A DNA stretch of 64,000 nt from NCBI GenBank assembly GCA_949825065.1, contig OX463859.1, positions 5,122,217-5,186,216 of the forward strand, in the 5' to 3' direction. Source of the stretch: Odontocerum albicorne. Its lineage: Eukaryota; Arthropoda; Insecta; Trichoptera; Odontoceridae. The first letter of the stretch is position 1. The number at the start of each line of letters is the position of its first letter. The position numbers were made by a program, and so were the translations under genes. Of this stretch, positions 36,569 to 47,359 are shown piece by piece. The notes beneath the pieces are model-generated. The model worked only from the letters and a program-made list of their open reading frames with translations, made no database searches and had not been told where the DNA came from.

Positions 36569-37360
36569 GTCTTCGTTGCTGGGCCTCGAAGTCGAGGATC
36601 CCTTTGCCATTCCAACTTCAATTCAGTTGGAAATCGAAGCTGTACCATGGAGTTTGTTTATCTTTTAAGTTTGTAGGGTACCCACGTCCCTAAAATATTA
36701 TCAACATACAGGGTCAACGACCGATGAATCAACCTCTGGATATCTACAATTGTCACATACCAGAAACGTCAACACTGTTTACACGCAAATAATGTTTACA
36801 TCGCATTCCAAGGTAGAAAGAGAACATATCACGCCGTCTCGCCGTTTTGACAATAAATACTCTACCCACTGTATTAGCCGCAGCGCTTCCGACCACCTCA
36901 GCACGCGCAGGAGTGAGATCGAGATATACCGCGGACGCAGTCACGCGTCCCGTTCTGAAATTCTATATATACCTACTTATCGATGAATAAAAGCACTTGT
37001 TATTATTCGCTTGACCATTCATTTCTGTGTATTATTTACCGACTATTCACTCTCACTTTTATCGCATTCCTGAATTGACGTATTTTATTTTAAATACAAA
37101 ACAAATCAAAATCATCACGACGTATCAAATTAAGCATCCCGCTAAATTGATGACCCCGAACGAAGAGGAACACAGAATTCGACTAAAGCGAATACAGAGA
37201 TGCCAACAACATCATTATCAGCACGTCCTACTAGGACACACGCTACAAGTTGGTTTATCTTTTAACTGTTTCACACTAGCAAACTCACCGGCCACACCGT
37301 TGTTCTGGATCTGAAGGTACACCGAAGTGAGATTATCGGAGCACACCGGCATGGATTTTT
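36569..37360 (+). repeat. Dispersed repeat split by a 584-bp insertion
   Basis: ttcgttgctgggcctcgaag to ggagtttgtttatc and, after the insertion, actagcaaactcaccggcca to ggagcacaccggcat match the uninterrupted copy at 17555-17770. Confidence 0.6.
36669..37252 (-). mobile_element. LTR-like/retroposed insertion with 13-bp target duplication
   Basis: GTTTATCTTTTAA occurs at 36656-36668 and 37253-37265, exactly flanking the insert. The insert is homologous to 33785-34225. As given it has atatatacctac and gatgaataaaagc, TATA-like and polyadenylation-like. Confidence 0.65.
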
Positions 37361-37384
37361 TTTTAAAGAATACTATCTCATTCG

Positions 37385-37475
37385 AAGGGAGTAGAACAGC
37401 ACAGAGTTCGAACTGACGACCTTCCGCACGTACGTTCAGTGCGTTACCGCATGGCCATGCATCTCATATAGCAGA
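37385..37475 (-). mobile_element. SINE2-like fragment
   Basis: On the minus strand ggccatgcggtaacgcactg, then GGTCGTCAGTTCGAACTC: tRNA-like A-box and B-box spacing as at 40875. Confidence 0.45.
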
Positions 37476-37860
37476 GTATGAACACATATTTGATGGAGCA
37501 ATCTGGTGAAGGGTGCAACGGGCCTGACATAAACTCTTCGGACATCGGAATGCTAAGAGAACTGAAAAAGAATGTGTGCAACCTACATCCATCTCAGTAT
37601 GGCTCACATTCCTCAGCATTGAGGTCACGACACAAGAGGAAAAAGGAACTTTTTTAATAAAATAATATACATGTGTTGCTAGTGAGTTATCATAGAAACC
37701 TTTTATTCTTACACTTTCTTCTCATCTTCTATCCTTACACTCTACTTATTTTATTTTTTGTACTATTTGTCATATATTTTTTTATTTAACGGTTTCCGCG
37801 TAAGAGCAACCCTGAAGAGTGTTCTCTCTTACGACTTTTTGAAAATATGTTAAATTTGAT
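37476..37860. other. Intron 3 spacer with a retroelement-like tail
   Basis: cgtaagagcaaccctgaaga near 37800 resembles parts of 44900-44970 and 59650-59715; otherwise unassigned. Confidence 0.3.
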
Positions 37861-37863
37861 ATA

Positions 37864-38626
37864 AAGGGTCTTTCAAATTGAGCGGTTTTTTTAATAATTT
37901 TTTTTCTAATTCTTGAATAAACGACGACCTCCGTGGCCTGGTGGTAAGACACTTGTCTGCCGATCCGGAGGTTGCGGGTTCGATCCCCGCTGGAACCCAG
38001 ACTTTTTTTAAATAGGATTCCAGTCTGGTTAACACTTAGGGCCTAAACAAACATCTTTCTGGTTGGTTGGAAGAGATTGCCAGATGGCAATAAACTCGCC
38101 AGGTTAAAAAAAAAATAAAAAAAAACACAACTTGCTTTGATTTCAAAAAACTTTTTATTGGTTATTGAAGTATAATATATGACATTTAAACACAAAAAAA
38201 ACAATATCCGCTAAATGTCCACCTCTTACAGCTCCACAGATGTCCACTCTTTTGACAAAATTTTCAATGACATTTTGGCATAATCGCGGTTCTAACTCAC
38301 CAATAACGCGAATAATTTCATCCTACAGCTCAGGAATTGATCGGGGGTCATTCTCATAGACCTGGCTTTTCACGTAACTCCAGAGAAAATAGTCCAACGG
38401 TGTCAGATCATATGATCTTTGTGGGCAATTAACGTCACCGTTTCCGGAGATTACAATACATAAAATAATTCGACAATTCGAAGGCGTTGTTGTACTCGTA
38501 TTGTATACGACTCCATTTTTATAAATGTCATACATTGCACTTCTCAAATGTCACAAGCTCAGGCAAGTTCGTGACGCCATCTGTGTTTTATCCAAGAATT
38601 AAAAAACCGCTCAATTTGAGACACTT
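37864..38626 (-). mobile_element. DUF4817-type deleted element, copy 3, with SINE inserted
   Basis: TA flanks at 37862-37863 and 38627-38628; ends AAGGGTCTTTCAAATTGAGC and GCTCAATTTGAGACACTT. The minus frame has YDLTPLDYFLWSYVKSQVYE and NDPRSIPEL. Subtracting the SINE (37922-38118) restores the 555-560 bp family length. Confidence 0.82.
37922..38118 (+). mobile_element. SINE1 (tRNA-derived), reference-quality copy
   Basis: A-box region tggcctggtggtaaga near 37934, B-box GGTTCGATCCC at 37977-37987. The body is aggattccagtctggttaac, the tail TGGCAATAAACTCGCCAGG and an A-rich end. It sits in the DUF4817-type copy 3 between halves of a gaataaaa/acacaa site. Confidence 0.85.
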
Positions 38627-38799
38627 TATAAATCAAAGTTTCAATTAAAGTTTTTTTTTATTTTGACGACATAAGTATACTCGTATATAGTAATCTACAA
38701 AAACTATACCAGCCATGTTGCTACCTCTAGTTGCTGTGTTTGTGCTATTTTCGACAGTTTTCAATTTCTTGGTCAATGCTAACCTTTAGATTTGTTAAC

Positions 38800-39145
38800 C
38801 TTAAGGCTGACGTGTTAAATTAGACGAAGAAAAGCACGCTGAGATAGTTTGGGTATGTAGAACGAATGAAAAAAGAAAGACTAACAAACAGATATTTAGT
38901 CCAAATACGAGGGAAGACGTGTGAAAGGAAGACCAAAGAAAGTATGTTTGGATCAAGTGAATGATATTATGAAAGAAGGAAACGCAGAAAGTCAGAGAAA
39001 TCGTAGAAGTTGTATGAGAAAATGGATGAATGTGGAAGAGGCGAATGATGTGTCTGTCGACGTAGGAAATTCTGGCGTGCTGTCCTCTTGGCCTACACCC
39101 GCAAAGAAATGGCGTGATGATATGTATTTATATAATTGCATTTAT
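38800..39145 (+). mobile_element. RTE-like LINE 3' fragment
   Basis: The + frame reads KGRPKKVCLDQVNDIMKEGN, AESQRNRRSCMRKWMNVEEA and, after a frameshift, PTPAKKWRDDMYLY. Confidence 0.7.
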
Positions 39146-39284
39146 GACTTTGATATGGTGGAACAAATTTCTAGTGTAGAAATAAAAAAACACCTTAAGA
39201 ACGAAGTTAGCAATGAAACTTTTATATTGATGACATCTATGAGTGAAAAATAGACGCTAAATTCACACAATATCTCTATTGTGT

Positions 39285-39725
39285 ACTATCATTGACTGTC
39301 CCTCCACCCCCTCTTATCTCGCCGAAAATTTTCAGTGTTTTCCAATCAAGGACTTGCACTGTGCTCAGACAAAGATAGTTTATAGGCAGTTCACCGCTCT
39401 TCTTTTTTACGGCGTCCTTTACTGTCCATAGAGTGAGACTTTGGAACCAGTTTCAAACCAATGTTGTTAGACTCGCTCCGTCCTTGGCATGCTTTAAGAA
39501 GCGACTAAAAAAAACTTAATTTCTAGTCAGTAATATGTAGTGTTTCATTCTTCATTTTTCTTTTCTCTCCACCATCATTTCCTTTTTCTTTGATTGATGA
39601 TATGTTTTAAAGATTTTCAACTTGCTTTATTTACTTTTGTCTGGTTGGCTGGAAAAGATTGTCACCTGGCAATAAACCTGCCAGATTGTATTTGCAATGA
39701 TGTGTTAAATAAATAAATAAAAAAT
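39285..39725 (+). mobile_element. Jockey/CR1-like LINE 3' end (shared-tail family)
   Basis: The sequence matches the reverse of 8429-8960: ccctcttatctcgccgaaaa, ccgctcttcttttttacggc, catgctttaagaagcgact, then the UTR with TGGCAATAAACCTGCCAGA and an AAATAAATAAATA end. Confidence 0.75.
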
Positions 39726-40255
39726 AAACTACTTTCCGGATAACACGTTATATAAAAATAAATAACTTTTATTTATCTCTATAATTATTGCTAATAAATT
39801 TTCTATCATCTGTACAACCAAGCTACACAAAGACTCGTGCACAGCATCCAACTTTAAAAAAAAACATAATGTTTGACAATCACTTATTCTTCAACTCCAC
39901 AACCAGAGCAAGAGAGTAGTCATTTATCAATCGGAACTAATAAATCGTCCATACTTTCTACATGTCCCAACCGGCCGCTATCATCAGTTTCGTTATAATT
40001 AATTTGATAGTCGGAGCATTATAACAAAGAGATAAGAGTGGATTTAGAAAATAAAGATTTATGACTTTATTCTCTCTGGTTTTGGCTTAATCTCAGTTGG
40101 AATTGTAATTAAATTTAGAAGAATTATATGTGGTATTACTTTTCTTAATCTTATGGTGTTTTTCTTATCATAAATAATAATGCTTTTTCACCTATTTTTA
40201 AAAGTATAATTAGAGCAGTTTCTTTAGTTCTTCGTTTCATTGAGGACGACATTTA
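39726..40255. other. Intron 3 spacer
   Basis: Nothing recognised. Confidence 0.3.
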
Positions 40256-40259
40256 TTAA

Positions 40260-40847
40260 ACCTTCCTTCCCTGTGATGTGTAACTAGTACACATTGCTTC
40301 TAAACACTTTAATATCTCTATAAATATAATAAATACTGGGTTCAGATTTTAGGTATTCCTCCGAAATACATTTACGCATTGAATGAAAAAAAAAATATTA
40401 ATAATAATTAGCACTTATCGGCCACATCAGAGATATTTTGTGAAAATCAGGAATAAATTCACCAATACAATCAAACGTGTGCCAGTGTGTGACGTAGGTA
40501 TATTCATTTAAAAAAACCGCTATGGGTGAGGAAGTGACGCTATTCACGTCTCACTCTCACTCTTCTTCGGTATATGGGAACGCAAGAAATACAATCTCAG
40601 TTTGCTCACTTCTCTCGCTTCAGTAGCTTTCGGGCATCCATTTGAGGTGGTCTCATCGCCCGTTTTGTGAACGTCGGCCAATGTTTTCAGCAATTAAATT
40701 TCAATTATTATCCCTTTTGACTTCAAATTTAATTAATTTAAGCGATTGGCTATGAATATTCTTATTTTTCCGATTTTAAATCGCTCATTTTTACATGTGT
40801 ATTGTGAATACACAACACCGGATTTATTTAGCACAGGAAGGGAAAGG
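40260..40847 (+). mobile_element. piggyBac-like MITE, copy 3
   Basis: TTAA at 40256-40259 and 40848-40851, exact. The interior matches 3270-3882, including tgtgatgtgtaactagtaca and gtgccagtgtgtgacgtagg. Confidence 0.78.
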
Positions 40848-40864
40848 TTAAAGAACAAGTAATG

Positions 40865-41205
40865 ACCCGTGATTGAGACGTATAGTCGCGTGGTAACACT
40901 GAACTTCCGTTCGGAAGATCACCGGTTCAAACCCCGCGCTGCGATACTCCCCTCGAGTGATACTGGCACTTTTTCCACCTACTCGTATGTTAGTTAATTT
41001 TCATACCTACCAAGGGTAGTTTTTAGCACGGATATACTTACCAACTTACAGGACGAATATCATGGCTAAGCACTCAGTCACGCGTGGTATAGAGATATTG
41101 AACCAACTGAATGACACGGTTGATATATTCTCGGTGCCGTCTAGCAGTATGAGAAGAATCCTGGCTGATATTATTCCTAACGAATAAACACATTAGTAAG
41201 AGAAC
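40865..41205 (+). mobile_element. SINE2 (second tRNA-derived family)
   Basis: tagtcgcgtggtaacactga as A-box region and CCGGTTCAAACCCCGC as B-box region make a tRNA-like head. The body (ctaccaagggtagtttttag, ggttgatatattctcggtgc) recurs in reverse at 52385-52490. The head recurs at 59735. Confidence 0.65.
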
Positions 41206-41207
41206 AT

Positions 41208-41575
41208 CTTTATTTATTTAACACTTTTATTGCAAATACAATCTGGCGGGCGTATTGCCAGGTGGCAATCTCTTCCAACCAACCACATAAAAGTAAACGA
41301 AGCAAGTTACATGGTCGCATAAATCATTCAAATGACTATCCATCCCCACGAAATCCATAAACACATACGTGAGCACATGCCCACAAACCTCTCAAAGACG
41401 GGCAATCACCCGACTATTCTTTTTCATATTAAATGAGATATCATCAATCAAAATAAAAAGAAGGGATGGTGGAGAGGAAAGGAAAAGAAAAATCAGGAAT
41501 GAAACACGTTATTTTACTGACTAGAAATTAAGAGTTTTTTCAGTCGCTTCCTAAAGCATGCCAAGGATATCTTTG
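41208..41575 (-). mobile_element. Jockey/CR1-like LINE 3' end (shared-tail family)
   Basis: Mirror of the 3' part of 8429-9468, ending in the AAATAAAT tail at its left edge; inserted next to SINE2. Confidence 0.72.
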
Positions 41576-41599
41576 TGTAACAAGAAAAATTAATGTATG

Positions 41600-41735
41600 C
41601 AAATTAAAAATATAAATATCTAAATAAGTTTACAACTAAGGGTAGTCTTCCACAAACGAATATTGTACAAATATCCCTAAACAAGCTTACAACTAAGGGT
41701 AGTCTTCCACAAACGAATATTGGACAAATATCCAT
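41600..41735. repeat. 59-bp tandem duplication
   Basis: acaactaagggtagtcttcc acaaacgaatattg is present twice about 59 bp apart with one or two changes. Confidence 0.85.
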
Positions 41736-41969
41736 GTTTTAAATTACCTTTTGTATTATATTACTCTTTATTTGTATACAGACAACCAGGCTGGCTTAAT
41801 GTCACGTTTGACAATCTCTTTTAGCCAACCAGAAAGATGTTAAACCAATATTTAGTGGAAACCAAACAGGATCCAATTTTTAATAAATTGTCGTTTGTGT
41901 ACAAACGGGAATCGATTACGTCACCCCTATTTTTAACTACTATTTCGATGATATCTCACATTTAGTTTC

Positions 41970-42252
41970 TTCTTCTTCCTAGAGTCATGTCAGGTCCCCC
42001 CAACGTTGAATATCACCTGAGAGTAAGGATCCTTGTCCCCGGCAGCCCGAAAAAGATTCCCAACGCTCCTTATACCAGTCTTATCACGTATATTGTGGAG
42101 CCAGGAGATTTGCCTCCTGCCAACACCTCTTCGACCCTCTATTTTGCCTTGGATGATCAGGTGCAGTAATTTGCAATTTGTTCCTCTAAGTACATGACCC
42201 AAATAGGACACCTTTCGAATTTTTATATTAGTCAGCAACTCTCTATCAACAT
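41970..42252 (-). mobile_element. RTE-like LINE 3' end (SWTLKVSSMNRL subfamily)
   Basis: The minus frame reads LTNIKIRKVSYLGHVLRGTN, CKLLHLIIQGKIEGRRGVGR and DPYSQVIFNVGGT-stop, with the gaagaagaa tail at the left border. Confidence 0.75.
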
Positions 42253-42254
42253 TT

Positions 42255-42778
42255 AGTTTAACTATGTATTATTGTTCATGAATTTTGTAAAAAAAAAAAT
42301 ATTTAAAATTTAAAATTCCCTTATTTCATTTTGCCTACACCTGGCAACAAATTCCATCGATTATTTTAAAATGAAGTGTTAAATTATAAAATAATTTCAA
42401 ATATACCATATAAGAATAAATGACATATCACACTTTCACCCTATTAAATCATTTCGTCGATAAAATTTAAGATGCATCTCGTCACGCTATTCTCCATAAA
42501 TCCGGAGCATCAGTACATAAAGCTAATCTCGACCACTATTATCTCGCACGCTCCTACCCATAGACGTGATCTCGCAGGTGTTGAACTCCGACCGTCTCGA
42601 TGCGCGGCCCTAACAGATGACCACTAACCTAAATTCTTTATTGGATGTTATACAGTTTTGTTGCTCTGATGATCTGATAACTACACTAACGTGCTTTATT
42701 TCATGCCTTTTTTTAAAATAAATTTCATCTACATGTCCAGAGTAAAATACATTAAATAGGTACAATATTATTTCCTGA
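42255..42778. other. Intron 3 spacer
   Basis: Nothing recognised. Confidence 0.3.
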
Positions 42779-42779
42779 G

Positions 42780-43212
42780 ATTATTAGATAATGGAATGGA
42801 ATCATGGACTCTCAAAGTAAGTAGTATGAACCGACTGAAAGCATTCGAAATGTGGATGCACCGGAGAATGCTACGGATACCCTGGACGGTTATGGTCAGC
42901 AACACAAGGGTTCTTCAAAGGGCCAAAGTTGATAGAGAGTTGCTGACTAATATTAAAATCCGAAAGGTGTCCTACTTGGATCGTGTACTTAGAGGAGCAA
43001 AGTACAAATTACTGCACCTGATCATCCAAGGCAAAATAGAGGGTCGAAGAGGTGTTAGCCGGAGGCAAATTTCCTGACTCCGCAATATACGTGATTGGAC
43101 TGGTATAAGGAGCGTTGGGGACCTTTTCGGACTGCCGAGGACAAAGATGCCTACTCTCAGGTGATATTCAACGTTGGGGGGACCTGACATGATACTGGGA
43201 AGAAGAAGAAAG
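42780..43212 (+). mobile_element. RTE-like LINE 3' end (SWTLKVSSMNRL subfamily)
   Basis: ESWTLKVSSMNRLKAFEMWM, HRRMLRIPWTVMVSNTRVLQ and RKVSYLDRVLRGAKYKLLHL are in frame; the 3' end is gacctgacatgatactggga plus GAAGAAGAA. Intact-looking over 93 codons but 5' truncated. Confidence 0.78.
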
Positions 43213-43384
43213 TCTAGTTTTCACTTGAGGCATCTTGTAATACAACTTTCTGATTAGTCAGAAGAGACTGCAGCTTAGTAATACAACTAATATGTTGTAC
43301 TGCAATACACGAGTGCATAAAGAAAGTTTATTAAAAAAATGTATTTCGTGATAGAAAACTGTTGCGCTCTTTGACCTACCTCGA

Positions 43385-44215
43385 CAGGGAAACGATGTGA
43401 CGCTATCTATAATAATATAATACATATATCCACACTAACACGCGCTTTCCCTGTCGGGGTACGCAGAGAGGAACGAGCGCCATATACCGATTTCTCTGAC
43501 TTTCTACGTTTCCATTTTTCAAAATATAATTCACTTGATCCATCCATACTTTCTTGGTCTTCCTCTCACATATCCGCTTTGTTTGTTTTGTTAATCTTGC
43601 TTCTTTCATTCGATCCACATGCCAAAACCATCTCAGCATGCTTTTCTTCAGGTTATTGAACACATCAACCTTAAGTTCACATTAATCCCTTATCACTTTA
43701 TTATGTATTCTGTCATACATTGTCACCCCATGCATTCTTCTCAATGCACCCATTTCTTGAGATTCGGCTCCTGTCAGTCATTTTCCACGTCCACGTTTCA
43801 CTCTTATACATCAAAACTCGCACCAAAATGCTATTATAGAATATTATATTTGCTGATTTTGATACTGTCCAGTGAGTACATACGAGTATGTTTTATTATA
43901 ATACCCCATTGACATTGTTTCCTATTGCTACACTCCGTTAGATATAGTGAACCTCTGAACTCTTCCATCGTCTGAAAAAATACTACCCAAATAGCAGAAT
44001 TCCTCAACTCCAATCTTCACGATTCACCCACATATTGCACTGACTTTTTTTTCTATCACCGTTACCTTGGATTTCGCAACATTCATTCTCAAATATTTCT
44101 CTTCGCATCTCTCGTACACTATATTAATCAAACCCTGCAATTCATCTTCTTTCTCCGCCAATACTACCATATCATCAACATACAGAAATTCGCATATGTT
44201 TTCAATGTACTCGTA
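43385..44215 (-). mobile_element. RTE-like LINE fragment including the RT active-site motif
   Basis: The minus strand includes FLYVDDMVVLAEKEDELQGL near 44130-44195 (YVDD is the reverse-transcriptase catalytic motif), then CEEKYLRMNVAKSKVTVIEK. After stops it continues to MLRWFWHVDRMKEARLTKQT and KKVWMDQVNYILKNGNVESQ. It is the longest copy of this LINE family in the window, broken by several frameshifts. Confidence 0.8.
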
Positions 44216-44219
44216 TAAT

Positions 44220-44880
44220 GAGAATAAAATAGTCTGGTTTTCACTCTAAGTCCTTTAGTAGTAAAATATTGCAACATGGCAATAAATCCGCCAATGTGTT
44301 ACAATAAAATCATAAAGCATTACAATATGAGCCCTGGATTAAGACACTAGATAGCTCCCTCATAAAGACTTTGATAAAATATTTTGCGATTTCGTTTCTT
44401 GCAACAATTTAAATTAAATAATGCAAGAACAAATGATATGAAAATAAGCCGATGAAATCTGAATCTATTGTTACTATAATGCATTCTGGTTTCTGCTGAT
44501 AGAAAAGTTGGATAGCCCAAGAGTATCGCATTGTCTTCATCAATCGGCACTCTCAGAACAATAACCCTGTTTCTTCACAATCGTTATTCCTCAACGATTC
44601 TCGGACCAAGAGGATGGATCGATTACCCTTCACTGTGGTGTAATATTTCAACGTCTGCAATAACAATTTGTTCAAGATATCCATTGCAATGTCCGCGTGG
44701 AATGGTCTGCCTCCTAGTGTTAGAGATATGGGTGGCGTGTGCAACTTTAGGATGCACTTGAAGACAATCCTTTTTTTGGGAGATCTACATATCATAATTT
44801 ATATTTATGAATACTTTACTTAACCTGAAGCCGAATGCATTTCTATCATATATCGCAAGATCTACAAAGATTTATTTGCA
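44220..44880. other. Intron 3 spacer with SINE1-like tail
   Basis: tagtctggttttcactctaa to gcaataaatccgcca (44228-44305) resembles a SINE1 3' half. Minus frames at 44347-44795 match nothing recognised. Confidence 0.35.
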
Positions 44881-44889
44881 GTTCATCTT

Positions 44890-45385
44890 CTCTTGTGGGT
44901 TCGATCCTTAGATAGAGCGCCCTTGAATAGAGTTTGCTCTCTAAACGGCGCTATATATATTGTCCTTTTATTAATATTTTTTTTTGTAGTTGTGTTTCTG
45001 TATATTTTTGTGTTGATTTTTATTCTTATAATTGTGTGCGGTATATTATGGGATTAACAAGTTTGGTATTTCTGGAGTGATGATGTGTGAAGAGTTTGAT
45101 TTCGCATGTTTCCAGTTGTAATTGAGTGTCACTATTTGTCAGGTTGATGAGAACGTGCAACGGGGTTTTGCTTTTGTGTAATCAAAAATCGGAAAGAAGT
45201 ATCGATTTATTTTTGCATGCTAAATATCCTCAGTGAGATACAGACAAAAACCTAGTTTACTGGGGATACGACAAATGAAAGGCGACAAACCCAGATCTAT
45301 TAAAATAATGTATGTCCAAATTAAATTACCTGTTGTTTTTTCACAAATTATGTGTATTTCTTGTCATATGTAATAATAAATAAAT
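44890..45385 (+). repeat. Dispersed retroelement-like repeat (same as 15925-16455)
   Basis: atagagcgcccttgaataga, ttgtgtgcggtatattatgg and ctagtttactggggatacga follow the order of the first copy, ending AATAAATAAATAAA. Confidence 0.55.
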
Positions 45386-46145
45386 AAAAATTAATATTAT
45401 TGCTTATTGATGCTTTTGAATTTAAATTTTTTTAAACTACTTTTTACGAAAATAAAATTATACTCTTTTGATAGTTCAGTTAAATGTTAGAATAATATTA
45501 ATTGATATGGTATTCATATTGTAGGACTTCATTTTAATATAGAAGCTTCAATGTAAAAAAATCTACAAATCACTTAAATCATAATGACAGATATGTTTTA
45601 CTTTACAAAAACATTGTCAAACTGTACTCAATACATTGTTTACAGAGCTTACCGTCAACATAAAAATTGTTTTAATAGGAGTCGACTATCCTGCCATGTT
45701 TAAAACTACCAGCCCTCATAAATTTTAAGTACAACAATATTTATATACGGTATTTACTCAACTTTGATGTAAATAAAACAAAAAAAAATGTATCAGTTTA
45801 GTGAAAAGTCATCGTGTATAGCACATTTTTTTACTTTAAATTTTATCGTACTGAATTTTTCATATCAATTTCCTTTTAATATAAGTAAAGTGTCAATTTT
45901 TTAAATCATGCAAAATTATGCACACAATCACTTTACATTTTGTAATTTATTTATTTTAATACATCTGGTTAGTTATCACTTTGAAGCAATTTCTTCCAAC
46001 CAACTAACTGTTCCAACCAATTAATATCGATATCTATGACCGTGTCTTGAACTCAATTATTTAATTTCTGAGGAAATATAACAAAAAATTAAATAATAAA
46101 AATATTTCAGTTGATTAAGTAAAAAATAATCTCTAGAAAAATAGG
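45386..46145. other. Intron 3 spacer
   Basis: AT-rich, with a SINE1-like tail relic (tcttccaaccaactaactg, 45990-46010, reverse); otherwise nothing. Confidence 0.3.
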
Positions 46146-46149
46146 GATA

Positions 46150-46407
46150 TTATGGGAATTGTTAAAAAGTTAGGGAAAAGAATATTTGGAGATAAATTAC
46201 GATTTTATCATACAATAATAAGAATTAACAAGATGGAAATGTCAGTCCTGTTTCATTTGCGGGCGGGCCACTGCATGGTGGCTAGACACTATTACAGAAT
46301 GGGTATCGTAGAGAATCCAGGCTGCAAGCGAGGTTTGGATGATGAAACTATAGACCATATATTTTTCGGTTGTCCTTTGCGAGACATTTGATTTACTAAC
46401 AGCCATA
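46150..46407 (+). mobile_element. LINE C-terminal fragment interrupted by mariner
   Basis: FHLRAGHCMVARHYYRMGIV, ENPGCKRG and DDETIDHIFFGCPLRDI resemble the RNase H/zinc-knuckle-like C-terminus of jockey, R1 or I-type LINEs (HxRxGH...C..C...ETxxHxxxxCP). It is cut by a mariner at 46408; the frame may resume after 47356 (VLTESNECYVFSFFE). Confidence 0.6.
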
Positions 46408-46409
46408 TA

Positions 46410-47355
46410 CGAGGTAAGTCCAGAAAGTAAGTGTACTGAGGCTCTCACGACCGGATGGATTTTATTTTCGACATGTTGGCTACACTTCCGTGTAGCCTGA
46501 CCCTTCCCCTCCGCAACGAGACCGGTTCGAGGTCAGTACGTTGAGAAGTGTCGACGCGACAACACGTTTCGTGAAAAATGTCAATCCAATCTCCCGCCAA
46601 GTGCGAAATACGCGGCGTCATCCGTTATCTCGTTTGGAAGGGAAAACCTCCGGTTGAGGTTTATAATGAGGTGAAAACTGCATATAGTGATAAAGATATG
46701 AATCGTACGAGTGTGTACAAGTGGTGTCGCGAGTTTAAAAACGGTCGTACGTCTGTGCATGATGATCAGAAGAGCGGAAGACCTTCAATTGTGACTGACG
46801 AAATTGTGGAAAAAATCGAAAATGCGCTCCGTGACGATCGCTGATTGAATATATGCCTCAAGGGGAGACAATCACCTCTGCAAGATACTGTGAGACCCTA
46901 AAAAAATTTCGGAGGGCGATTCAGAACAAGAGGAGAGGCATGCTGACAAAGGGAGTCTGCCTGCTGCACGACAATGCCAGACCACACATGGCCAACGCCA
47001 CGAAGGAACTGCTCGCTTCGTTTAAATGGGATGTCCTGAACCATCCCGTGACCTAGCACCTTCAGATTACTATCTCTTTACCTCCCTGAAGCTGCACATG
47101 GGTGGAAAAAGGTTTTCAACCGACGAGGAGGTAAAGGAGGAGGTGGAGAAGTGGACGGAGGGGTTGGCAGGAAACTACTTCGAGGAAGGCATCAAAAAGT
47201 TGAGACCCCGCTTCACCACCTGCATTGAGAGGAATGGCGACTATGTCGAAAAATAGCTTACATATGTACTACGGTAACCACGTAACTTTTTTGTTTAAAT
47301 GAAAAAAATTGTAACCTACAAAAATTCAGTACAGTTACTTTCTGGACTTATCTAG
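46410..47355 (+). mobile_element. mariner element, both TIRs and TA sites intact, transposase deleted
   Basis: TA at 46408-46409 and 47356-47357. The TIRs AGGTAAGTCCAGAAAGTAAG and (reverse complement) AGATAAGTCCAGAAAGTAAC agree at 18 of 20. The frame begins at 46578 with MSIQSPAKCEIRGVIRYLVW, RTSVYKWCREFKNGR (helix-turn-helix region). After a deletion it continues with GVCLLHDNARPHMANATKEL (second catalytic D) and LAPSDYYLFTSLKLHMGGKR (third D), to NGDYVEK-stop. The D1 region is missing, so it cannot be active. Confidence 0.92.
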
Positions 47356-47359
47356 TATT

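Noticed and set aside
37934..37987. Possible true tRNA gene
   Set aside because: The A-box and B-box sit in a repeated unit with a SINE body and A-tail, and no acceptor stem pairing was seen; it is a SINE head.
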